A stretch of DNA of 38,872 nucleotides from Chrysochromulina tobinii (lineage: Eukaryota > Haptophyta > Prymnesiales > Chrysochromulinaceae). Numbering within the stretch: position 1 is the stretch's first letter; the number at the start of each line of letters is the position of its first letter. Below, piece by piece: positions 8,719-18,900 of the stretch. The DNA lies in contig JWZX01003296.1 of assembly GCA_001275005.1 (NCBI GenBank), positions 1-38,872 on the forward strand, read 5' to 3'. Made by a program: the position numbers and the translations under genes. The notes under the pieces are model-generated. The model had not been told where the DNA came from, ran no database searches, and worked only from the letters and a program-made list of their open reading frames with translations.

Positions 8719-9738
8719 ATGGCGTGGTGCTTTCAAACACGCGACACCAAGGACAGATCCAGGTCATTCGAACCGTTGTGGGTTTACGACCTCGTCAAGC
8801 ATGTGAAGACGGGCGATCTCATCCTCACCTCGAACAAGGACTTGGGAGCGAAGATCATCCAATTCTTCACAGCGACAGATTGGAACCATGTGGGGATCAT
8901 CGTGAAGCCGTCTCCAAACAAGGCCTATCTAGTCGAGTGGGGCGGCGGGTTGTTTGTGTCGGAGCTCGTTGAGCGTCTAGAGGAGTACGCTGAGTGGGAC
9001 ACGGTCGATCTCGTGCTGCGATCGCTCAGCTTCGAAGAGGGCAGCACGGATAACCGCAGGGTCGTCGAGGACCGCATGGAGAAGTTTCTCGACATGCTTT
9101 TCCGTGAGAGCAAGGGTTCCAATCGGGGCATCCCCCTGGGTGACGTGCTCCGGGCCGCCCGCGACCAGTACTCGACCTGGACCGAGAGGAGCGACGCGAT
9201 CGTGGTCGACGACCTCGATGTGCTCTTCTGCAGCAAGACGGTGGCCGTGGCGTACAAGGCAGCGGGGCTACTCGCGCCGAGCCGCAAGGCGAGCCGTTTC
9301 GTGCCAAAGCACTTTGCGTCCGAGTCGGACAAGTACCTCGACCTGCAGGCCGGCGCCCGACTGGGTCCTGAGCAGCGCATTACCTTTGAGTCTCGTCAGC
9401 TCAAGGACGCCATTCACAACCTGCTCAACATGCCGCTCATCGGGGTGGTGACGCGCCCCTTCACAGCGCATGCGATGCGCGAGGGCAAGGCGGCGCAGCT
9501 CGTCCAGAGGTTTGTGCGCAAGCTTGCCGCGCGTCGCGAGCTAACACGCCGAAGGGCTGTGGGCAAAGCGAAGTCGACCAAGCTCTACGTGAACGCTGAG
9601 GACCACGGTACGCGGAAGCGCGCGCAGCTGCTGCAGCAGGAGGCGAAGAAGCCGCACAATACGCCCAAGGACACGCTGCACTCGTCGTGGCATGGAGTGG
9701 AGGTGCGAGCTCAAAGCACTGGCGAGCTCCTGCTTTGA
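8719..9738 (+). CDS. permuted papain-like (YiiX/NlpC-P60 type) amidase
   Basis: 339 residues, single exon. The N-terminal half matches circularly permuted papain-fold enzymes of the YiiX/YebB type: GDLILTSNKDLGAKIIQFF, then WNHVGIIVK with the catalytic His, and after about 120 residues LFCSKTVAVAYKAAGLL with the catalytic Cys. The family hydrolyses or transfers acyl or amide groups; eukaryotic members often act on lipids, but the substrate here is not evident. The C-terminal part has a basic IQ-like stretch LVQRFVRKLAARRELTRRR (about 262-280), a possible calmodulin-binding site, and ends in a charged tail. No signal peptide or membrane segment. The start ATG is the first in frame and puts the permuted motif near residue 30, as usual. 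Confidence 0.8.
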   Translation: MAWCFQTRDTKDRSRSFEPLWVYDLVKHVKTGDLILTSNKDLGAKIIQFFTATDWNHVGIIVKPSPNKAYLVEWGGGLFVSELVERLEEYAEWDTVDLVLRSLSFEEGSTDNRRVVEDRMEKFLDMLFRESKGSNRGIPLGDVLRAARDQYSTWTERSDAIVVDDLDVLFCSKTVAVAYKAAGLLAPSRKASRFVPKHFASESDKYLDLQAGARLGPEQRITFESRQLKDAIHNLLNMPLIGVVTRPFTAHAMREGKAAQLVQRFVRKLAARRELTRRRAVGKAKSTKLYVNAEDHGTRKRAQLLQQEAKKPHNTPKDTLHSSWHGVEVRAQSTGELLL

Positions 9739-10226
9739 GGGCTAGCTAGACCGGACTAACATGTGAGAAGCTGGTCGTTCTACAAAAATAGCCCGCGGGG
9801 CGGGGCTCATTTCGTTTTACATCGAGAGACGCGCCCGTGATCGCCCCAGAGCTGCGGAGGTGGGCACGTTGGCTACAAGTACAAGCGCGTCATCCGTTCC
9901 ATCTCGACCACAACCGCACACAACTGTGCGTGATGGTTCCATCGGCCAGCGCCCCTCCCGCCCTTACATTACGAGACATGCTACATCGTTCAGGCATCCC
10001 TCACTACCTGCCTCGCACGCTGAACGGAATCCGGATTGCACAAACACCACCACCACCACCGTCCGCAGCCGGCGCCAGCCGCTCCGGATTGCGACACTCA
10101 ACGCCCCCACTCGAGCCACTAACCACAGTCCAACCACCCCCCCTGATCAGCAGGCGCGCTCCCCACGCGCATCACTGCCGCCTGTGCTCCCGAGCTTGCT
10201 CCAAGCGTCTTTGATGCCCGTCGCTG
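9739..10226. other. convergent intergenic region
   Basis: Two 3' ends meet here. It holds a short CAC trinucleotide run near 10045-10063 and otherwise nothing recognised. Confidence 0.4.
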
Positions 10227-12932
10227 TCAGCCGAGATCCATCGCATCTTCACGATCTGGCCGCTCGAGAGTGAGACCTGGCCGTTCGAGATTGAGACCTG
10301 CAATCAGTGGATGCAGCATGTCGTAGACATCACCGGCAAGGTCGGGAGGGAGCTTCGCCAGCTCGTTGCGCGTAACGTTCTTCTGACGCCGCGCAAGAAA
10401 GGCGGCATATTGATCCCCCGGGAAGAACATGTCAGCGCCCTCCGGCTTCTCATTGCATGCGGCCACGTGAGCATGGTTCTCATCGTTTCTTGTCGAGGGA
10501 TGCAGGCACCACGCGCAGAAATGCGCCGAGCAGCTGCGGCACTGGAGCGCGCAGCAGCCCTGGAAGTCGATGAAGGCGGTGCTACACCGCGGACAGCGGG
10601 GGGTGAGCAGCTGGGCGATTGCCATGTAGTGCGAGCGCACCAAACGCTCACGCTCGCTCAGCGCACTGAGCCGCGCGAGCTCCGCCTGCAGCAGCTCCTG
10701 CATCCTCGCCTCCGACTCCCGTGCCAGTCGCTGTTCGGTGAGCTGCTGGCGGCTGACCATGTAGGCCACAAACGTGTGGGAAGGCAGGGCGCGCGCAAGC
10801 GACGCCTCACTGAACGCGGGCGCGCGGCACTCTCGCGGGTGGAGCGGGCAGCAGACATGGCCTTGTCGCATCACGTGCTGGCGTTGCATGCGCGCGCGCT
10901 CGGCCTCGTCATCGTCGCGGTTCCCGCTCGGCGGCAACTCGAGAGCCGCACGGCGCACGTGTGTGTGGAGGCAGTCGCGGCACGTCAAGTGTACTGGCTC
11001 ATCCGGCCGACCGGGCGAGCAACACACCCCATCGGAGAGCTGCCGAGGCTCGAGGCAGATGACGCACTCGCGCGTACCCTCGAAGCGCCCCGCCAGGAGC
11101 GGCGCAAAGTATGCGTGCTGCGCGGCATGGGCTGCCGAGGGACGTGCCGCCGGATCCTGACGCGTCAGCTGCTCGATCAACGCCGAGAGGGGCGCCGAGC
11201 GCCTTAGCGGCTCGTCAGGCACGACCGCCTCGATGGTGCGGCCGAGTGAGTAAAGATCGGCTGCGGCGCTCGCCTCGGCGCCCGCCTCGAGCTCGGGCGC
11301 CACGAAGCCATCGGTGCCCACGCGCGTCACACCCATGTGCGTCTGCCGCCGCGCCACGGCGCGCGTCGCGCCGTCGTGCGAGATGTCGTAGTCGGCAATA
11401 TGCGGCCGCCCCGCGGCATCGATGAGAATGTTCTCAGGCTTGAGGTCAAGGTGGAAGACACGGTGGGCGTGCAGGTGCGCGAGCGCCTCGAGCACCAGCT
11501 GCAGCACCGTCGCCAGCGCGGTGTGGTCGGGCTGTTGCTGCTGCGCCCATTGGCGCAGCGTGCCGCGCGCATAAAACGGCATTTGCAGGTACAGGTTGGA
11601 CTCAAAGGCGAAGATCGCCTCAATCTCGACGATTCCCGGGTGATGCAGCCGCCGAAGCACGAGCGCCTCCTTGTAGCAGCGCGCGAGTGAGCGCGCGTCC
11701 GTCCGATACTCTTTCAGGGCCACGCGCCGGTCATCGAGGAGTGCCTGGTACACGACGTGATTCGACTGGAACTCGGTGTGCAGAACGCACGTCGCCTTGT
11801 CAAAGATGCCGCCGTCGATCGATTGGTATTGGTGAAGGCTTCGGTGCTCGCGATAGATGGGCGCGAGCTCGAGCGGGACCGTCCGCGCCAGCCGCCGCTC
11901 CAGCTCCGGAAAGAGGTGCAGCTGCTCGTGCGCCTGTGCGTGGGCGTGGTGCAGCCGCGCCTCTATGGAGTTGACTGCGTCGCGGGCGGCCTGCAGCGCG
12001 GCCGCGGTGGCCACCGGATCGCCGGATGCATTGAGCGGACGCGTCGCGCGGCGCAACTTGGTCGTGGCATCCTCCAAACTGTCTTGCCCCTCGACGAGCT
12101 CTGCATGGAACTGCTGCAACTCGGCCATGAGCGTCTGCACACCACCTGTGCGCGACAACCGCGCCGCTTCGAGGTGCATCGACCGCTCCGCCGCTAACTT
12201 AGACGCCTCGCCCAGCACGCTGGTGTAGTGCACCTCGAGCTGCCGTAGCCTCTCCACCTCAGCGCGGCTCGCGGCGAGCAGCGCGTGCAACGGGAAGGCT
12301 TCCACTGGGCTGTAGCTCTTCCAAAACGCACTCTCAGCTGCGATCGCCGCGTGCAGAGCGCACAGCTCACCCACGATCGCAGCTGCGGGGGGTGTCGTCG
12401 AGGCCGCAAAGAGATCGACGGCAGACATTGCATGGCTGCAGCGCAAGGCAGCGGCCTCCGTCTGTTGCACCGTCGGAGGCGACATGTAGTTGTCAAGCAT
12501 CGCCACCGCCGATCCGATGAGCGCTGTGCTGAGCGCTGTGCTCTCGCCATCAGCCGAAGCGAGCTTGGCGGCGGCGTCGTGTGACAGAGGCGGTCGGCTG
12601 CCGAGCCGTGGATCGATGGAGGCAGCGACCTCGGTCGCGGATCGTGCGGCGCTCTCCATGGCATGCCTGCGCTGCTCCGTTGCCCTCACCATCTCCTCTA
12701 GCTCCCTGTCGCTGCCGGTGCCCACGAGGCTCAGTTTCCGGTCCTCGGCCACCTCGAGCGCCTTGATCAGCCGGTCACGGCTGCAGTCACGTGCGCTCTG
12801 CGCCGGCGCTAGCTCTGCATCCTCGGCCGAGGCGATCACCGCTTGCTTTGCTTGGTAGTCATCCCGCGACTCGTTCAATGCAACTGGATCAACACGGCGC
12901 CCATCATCCAAGGCGACCGATGGCTCTCCCAA
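10227..12932 (-). CDS. protein kinase with C-terminal RING / RBR-like E3 module (probably 3' part of the sacsin-like gene)
   Basis: Open frame of 901 codons whose nominal start is TTG; the first ATG is codon 81. Residues 1-370 are helical and Gln/Glu/Ala-rich, probably coiled coil. A kinase domain follows (about 375-610): VALKEY (Lys about 405), HLDLKPENIL (about 493; HLD instead of HRD), IADYD (in place of DFG), and VAPELEAG. Then come a Cys-rich RING-like start CVICLEP (about 619) with CRDCLHTH, CCPLHPREC, and a second Cys cluster CPRCSTAF...CALQCRSC...FCAWCLHP (about 779) resembling the catalytic RING2 of RBR ubiquitin ligases. The likely role is phosphorylation-linked ubiquitin ligation. 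The frame is continuous with the sacsin-like frame upstream apart from one TGA, and no room exists for a promoter, so I regard it as the 3' end of that gene. Confidence 0.75.
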   Translation of the reverse strand: MGEPSVALDDGRRVDPVALNESRDDYQAKQAVIASAEDAELAPAQSARDCSRDRLIKALEVAEDRKLSLVGTGSDRELEEMVRATEQRRHAMESAARSATEVAASIDPRLGSRPPLSHDAAAKLASADGESTALSTALIGSAVAMLDNYMSPPTVQQTEAAALRCSHAMSAVDLFAASTTPPAAAIVGELCALHAAIAAESAFWKSYSPVEAFPLHALLAASRAEVERLRQLEVHYTSVLGEASKLAAERSMHLEAARLSRTGGVQTLMAELQQFHAELVEGQDSLEDATTKLRRATRPLNASGDPVATAAALQAARDAVNSIEARLHHAHAQAHEQLHLFPELERRLARTVPLELAPIYREHRSLHQYQSIDGGIFDKATCVLHTEFQSNHVVYQALLDDRRVALKEYRTDARSLARCYKEALVLRRLHHPGIVEIEAIFAFESNLYLQMPFYARGTLRQWAQQQQPDHTALATVLQLVLEALAHLHAHRVFHLDLKPENILIDAAGRPHIADYDISHDGATRAVARRQTHMGVTRVGTDGFVAPELEAGAEASAAADLYSLGRTIEAVVPDEPLRRSAPLSALIEQLTRQDPAARPSAAHAAQHAYFAPLLAGRFEGTRECVICLEPRQLSDGVCCSPGRPDEPVHLTCRDCLHTHVRRAALELPPSGNRDDDEAERARMQRQHVMRQGHVCCPLHPRECRAPAFSEASLARALPSHTFVAYMVSRQQLTEQRLARESEARMQELLQAELARLSALSERERLVRSHYMAIAQLLTPRCPRCSTAFIDFQGCCALQCRSCSAHFCAWCLHPSTRNDENHAHVAACNEKPEGADMFFPGDQYAAFLARRQKNVTRNELAKLPPDLAGDVYDMLHPLIAGLNLERPGLTLERPDREDAMDLG

Positions 12933-12941
12933 TAGCCCTCG

Positions 12942-15900
12942 TCAGTGACTAGCGAGCGCCACGGGCGAGAGGGCTGTGTTGGGCGCCACGGGCGAGAGCG
13001 TGCACTGTGTGGCCGCCTCGCGAAGCAGACGCACCACCTCGCCGAAGGCGCTGAGCGCGGCCTCGTTGGGCACGACGGCGGCGGCGTATCTCGGGGAGCC
13101 GCTCCATCACGCTGCAAAGCAGCAGCGTCGCCGAGTTGCTTCCAGTGCGCCCGACGGCCGTATGGACCGCTGTGATGGCCTCTCCCGATAGTGATTGGTT
13201 GAGGCGCCGCTTGAGCCGGCAAGCTAGGAAGCCCCGCGCGGCTGCCTGCAGCCGTGTCGCGCCGTTCGCCCGTCGGCTCAGGTAGCGGCGGGCAGCACTT
13301 TGCAGTTTCGTATGCTCAACGGTCAGGCCGTAGTCGTCGGGCGTAAAGTGACGGCGCACGCCAAGACTCTCCAGCAGCCTTGGAAAGAAGGCGTGGCAGG
13401 CTGGATGGAGGCAGTGGAGGCGAGGGTTGAGTGAGTACGACTGGAGAGCTGGCTGCGAGGTGGGCACGAATTCTGCCAATGTGCGGCTGTTGTAGGTGCC
13501 GCAGCGCGGGTTGTTGCAGGAATCTGCACTGAGCTGCGTGCTGCAGCACGCCATGCAGAGGTAGCGTGTGGGCCCGGCCTCCGCAGGCTCAGCCTCGCTC
13601 TGCTTACTGAGCGCCACTTCGGAGGGCAACCTCATTACCACACCGCCCAAACTGGTATGCTGCCCTCTCTCATCTTGAGCACTGACGGGCACGCATCGCA
13701 AGCTCGCTAGGTCTTCCTTCCATTGTGGCTCGATCTGGTCCCAATCATCCGAATCCGCGAGTGCGGCGTACAGTGCCACCACCTGCTCTATGGACGGCTG
13801 GAACTCCTCTTGGCCCGCATCATGGCCCGCATCGGCCGCCGCGGGCGGCGAGATGGCACGCAGCTGCATGAGCAGCACCTCAAGTGGAACTCGCTCGTTC
13901 CAGCCTAACATGTCCGCGAGCCTGGGCGGAGCGAGTGGGGCATCGGACTTGAGCACCTGACTAGAGGCCGACACCAGGAAACGTTTGGCGTAAGGCTGTA
14001 CGGCGGCGCACGGCGCAAAGGGAGTTCCATGCACGCCCGCCGGCCAGGGCACGCCCGGCTCGCCCTGCGCCATCACAGGCAGCTTCAGATCTCCCAGGAG
14101 CTCCACCACAAAGTCCTCACTGCTCATCGGTGCCACGTGTAGCCGTTGAGCGGGTACCCGCACGGGCTGTTCGCCAAAAAGGGTCGCGTGGTTGAGCACA
14201 AGGCAGGCCCAGACAGCCTCCGAAGCCTGGCCCGACTCTACTCGCCGCGCCGCCGCCAGGATGCCGCGCCGACTGTCCATGCCAAGCCGCTCGAGCTGCG
14301 CCGTCGGAACGGTGCTACGCAGCGTGGCATCTGGCGCAAAGAACACAGCGTCGAACCCCTCCTTGTTGACCTCAGGCGCCACGTTCGACACGGTATCTGG
14401 ATGAGTCAGCTCACTGAGTCGAAGCAGTCCTAAGGGAGAGTTGATGCAGGGCAGATTCTTCAACGCGTCGAAGGCGCGCTCGCCACCTTCGCTGACGAGG
14501 CTGTCCAAGTTGCTGAGCATATGCGCGACAAACTCGCCGGCCTCGGGTACGGTCTGCATGAGCGAAGACAACCGCGGGAAGATCTCTTCGATGTAAAAGT
14601 CAACCGTCTTCAGCTGCGGCACGCCCAGCAGGCCGAGCAGCCGCTCCTCATCGACATCCGCGCACTGCAGCCATCGCGCTCCAGCCGGGCCGGCCAGACC
14701 CTTAAGGCAGGCACCGACCGAGAGCCACCACGCTGGATGCGGCTCATCCACACGTCTCGCACCGAGCAACTTTGGCAGGAGTGACACTTGTCGATGCCAT
14801 CCCGATTCTGCCTGCACTGCCTCAGGTATAGTGAACACGGGTAAATCAAGGATGGCTGCTTTCAGATTGTTCACCACGAGGCGCGAAAACCCTCCGCTCG
14901 TATTCACCGAGCTGAGAATGGCAAGCAGCTGCGGATAACAGTGCAGTACCCAACGTCGCAAAGCCGCACCATTCTCTGGAGCGGAGACCCAGGCACGAAG
15001 CTCTGGGACACACTCACGCAAAAGGGTGCCGACCCACACGTCGAGCTGAAGATTCTTATCCTCACGGCTGTCAGCGTCCATTCGCTTCACAGCCATCAAG
15101 TTGGAGCACAATGCACCCTTCACCCTGACTGGGTCGGAATGGCCAGGCATGCCAGAGGTCGTCTCGTGTGCACGGGCGCTCGCAAGCTTAGTGACAAACT
15201 CGAGGAGCTTCCCTTCGCCTACACCGTTCATGGCGTGTGTGTCGACCACACGGTGCACCTGATAGAGGAATGCGTCCACCCAGCCTGTTGGCTCTGAAGC
15301 CTCTCTGGTGAGCCCAATATCAGTGAGAAACTCTGGGCTCAGCAGTGCAAGACGCGGAGCCTGGTTGCCTCGGAGATCCCGCTGGAGTTGGAGTGTGGCC
15401 CAATGCAGCTGCCACGGCGCCTGGGGCGCAGCAAGGATGGGCAGAAATGGCAGACCTGAAAGCTCGTGCATGTGAGGGTTTCCAGTGATTAGGAGCGGAG
15501 TGTCGAGAGTGATGTGCTCGTATAGACAGAAGAGCAGCAGCTTGACTCCCGAGATGCGGCTGAGGTGTTCCAGCCAGGCCATCTTGCCAGGCCACTGAGC
15601 TTCGGTTCTGCGAAAGAATCTGCGTGCTACCTGCGGATCGATCTGCTTGAGCGTCGACAAATCGAGCGCCTGCAGTGCGTCTTGGAGCAGTTTGAGTACC
15701 GGCGAAGGCAACACCACTTCCAGTACAGCCACGCCCGCGCGCGAGAGCTCGTCGTTTGCCGTCTGCCGAAGTGCCCTCCTGATGCCATCATTGGGCAGAC
15801 CTTGCTCTGCTCGCAGCATCACCTTTGGCTCGTCACGTGCGGGCGAAAGCCAGCGCTCGCGCCCAGGCAGGACCTTGAGATGTACAATGCGGCGATACAC

Positions 15901-18900
15901 TGCCTTCACCATGCTTTGAAACGACTCCGCGACCTCCGTTGGCCATAGCGTGAAGAAGTGTCCCGGCGGCACCATTTCCGCTACCTTGACCAGCACCGCA
16001 CTGTAACACAGCGAGACAACATCCGAGATCAGCAACTGGTTCCAGAGGGCCTTGACGGAGGCTTCACCCTGCAGCCCATCGCGCATCGTCCAGAGCTTCT
16101 CGCGCCCATCGATCACTTCGAATGAGCCGTTCACGTGCACCGGCAGGCCAGTCTTAATCGGCAGCGGGAGGGACGAGAAGGCACGGCCCTCGATAGGCTC
16201 TTGCTCAAGTTTAGCAGCCGCCCCCACCCACGGAATCAGCTTCAGACCAAGCCCCTCGTTGCTCAGGCACAAGGTACGCATCTCTTCCGTCATCGTCAGC
16301 GCATTGCAGACTAGCCATCGGCTCTCTGATATTGGCTGCTCGGGCGCAATTGGAGAGGTCACGCGCATCGTGAGCATACGACTCTCGATGATCGCTTCTG
16401 CCGTCACTAGATGTTGATACAGCTGCTCGTGCTGGGGCATACTCTGCACGCACTGCGCAACAGCACGCGCGCCGCTTGCCCACTCTTCCTGACGCTCGAC
16501 ACGGAATCGGAGCTTAGTATGGAAATTACTAATGTTGCTTCGGGTAGGCCGTCCTCCCGGGTCGCGTGCGTAGACTTCAATGCGGCGCACATTCTTCAAG
16601 AAGAGTAATATCTCGGGGCCACGCGCGCGCAGACGATCCAACAACTGATGCGCCTTGTCGTGCGAGTACGGGCCGCCTAGCTTCGATCTTTCGCTAGCGC
16701 GCCGAAGCGGCAGGCGTAACAATGTGCCGCGGTACCGAGAGCGCATATCCCAGTGAGTGTCGCCATCATCACCACCGCCAAAGAGGCAAAGTGGACTAAA
16801 CTGGTCAGCAAAGTCGGTAGGGCTTGAAGCTGCGTCGCCATCATAGTCGGCACCGACTGCCAGTTTTACCTCAGTGCCGCCGTCAGCAAAGGCGCGCCGG
16901 TGGGGATCAAAGAAGAGCCAGCGGTGGTTGCTGAGTAAGGCGGGAGTGTCGGTCAGGTGATACATGGAGTTGATTCCTGGGCGGAACAGACCGCTGGTGG
17001 CTCGCCCAGCCTGGCTATCGGACCGGATGTAGCGGATTGCAAAGCAGTCTTCATCATCCGGAAGGCCAACCCCGTTATTGTAGCAGTAGAGACCCGGTCC
17101 CTGCGACGACTCATCACCTTCGTATACGTGCTCCTGAAGCTGAGGCCACAACGACAGCGTGCCGTGCTGCACGCCCTCTTCTTCCAGCACCAGACGTACG
17201 ACGGTGGCGCCCGAATCGTCTGCGTGTTGCAGCAGCTCGTCCAGGACTGCATCACCATCAGGGTACTGGCCAAGTATTCCTTTGATCTCATTGAGGATGG
17301 AGTCCGACATGAACGCCTCGTCAGTACCCTGTCGATCTCCCTGAAGCAAGGCGCGAATCGTCTTCTCCGCCGGCTTCTCTTCAAACGGCACCGTGCGAGC
17401 CTCAGAGACTGCCCATTTAACATCGGCGGCATCAAAGGCTTGACGCACTCCGAGCATGTCCATGACTGTCTCACAGTGCTGCTGCAGCCACGGTGGCAGC
17501 TTGAAGAGGTGCGGCATGAGGTTAGCGCCGCCGCACCCGCTCTTTGCGACGCGCAATGGAGCGACGAAGCAGAAGCGATCTTCGAGCCACACACACGCAG
17601 TGACTCCCACCCTTTGAAGGTGCGCCGAATCTTGGTCAGAGGGCTGCTCAGGCTTCAAGCTGCACAGTACACGATCCAGAGTCTCGTAGAGCTTCCTCAT
17701 GTGCCCGCTGAACTCTGTGTGTTGCGCCCGATTCAGATCGTCCACGGAGACCAATGCCATGGCTTGAAGCTGTGCCAGTAAGACTGACAAAGGTGGCGGC
17801 TGGTTCCACCCGAAGAAACTTTTCACCTCGGCAGGCAGCGGCGAGAGATGGCAAAGCAGGCGTGTGGACGCGGAGACGAGTGGAGCATCACTCTCAGGTC
17901 GGACGTCGTACGCTCTGGCACGAGGCGACGAATGTCTCTCCTCAGGCAAGGGCAGGACCCCACGGTCGTCGACACGGACTGGAAGCCACTCGATACTACA
18001 CATCTCCGATCCGAATGCCTCAAGAGCCATCGTGGTGTCAGTCTCGCCACAGACGAGCAAAGTGTCATTGCAAATATGCTGCAGGAGAGCCGCTGAGAGA
18101 TCGCAATCTCCGTCCATTTGGCTGCTCTCGATAGCCAGGTCCACGACAAATCGACGCGTCACGCTGGTCCTCAGACCGAGTGTCTCGAGGGCCTGAAGCT
18201 CGGAAGGATCCTCGCACGTCAGCAGCCACCTGAGCTGGATGAAGCGCGCGTGACAGGTTGCCTTGCTCAGGGCTTCTCCCAGTGGAGTCATGAGGATGCA
18301 CTTATGAAAGAGCTCCGAGGGACGGTGCAGTGAGCCGTCTTCCGACGGCACAAAGGCCATCTCCATCAGTGCTGCTTCAATCTCGGCGCCCATCTCTCCC
18401 TCTTTGAGCTGTGTCAAGCTACGCAGGACCAGGTGCATCACGTGATCGCTGAGCTCTTGTGGCAGATCATCGATCCTAGGCAACACGTGCTGCATGTAGA
18501 ACGAGCTCAACTCAAGCTTGGGCACATTGAGATTATGCAGGAGTTGGTTGAGTTTCACGTCCGTGACACAGAGGCCAACCGCGGGGTTTGTGAAGTTGCG
18601 TAGAAAGATGACCCTCTCGTGGCCAAGCTTGCAAAGCTGATCGAGTAACTTGGCGTTGAAGCTGTCGACGCCGACATCGACGGGCGGTAGCATGTGCACT
18701 TCCAGATCGATGGATGTGAAGTCCTCAGCAAATCCTGCGACCTGGAATATAGGTAGCGAGCGTACAAGGCGCGATTTCGTGAGCACATCATACGAGGCGC
18801 CCACGTCCTCCTGGCCAGCAGTGCACGTTTGCTCATGCGCGATCACCACCTCGTATGTGCTCACGAAATCGCAATGGTCGCATTGGAAGATCTCTTCGCC

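Noticed and set aside
12942-12944. TGA read as selenocysteine
   Set aside because: No redox-type context (CxxU or UxxC) around it and no selenocysteine insertion element could be identified; read-through, splicing or error is simpler.
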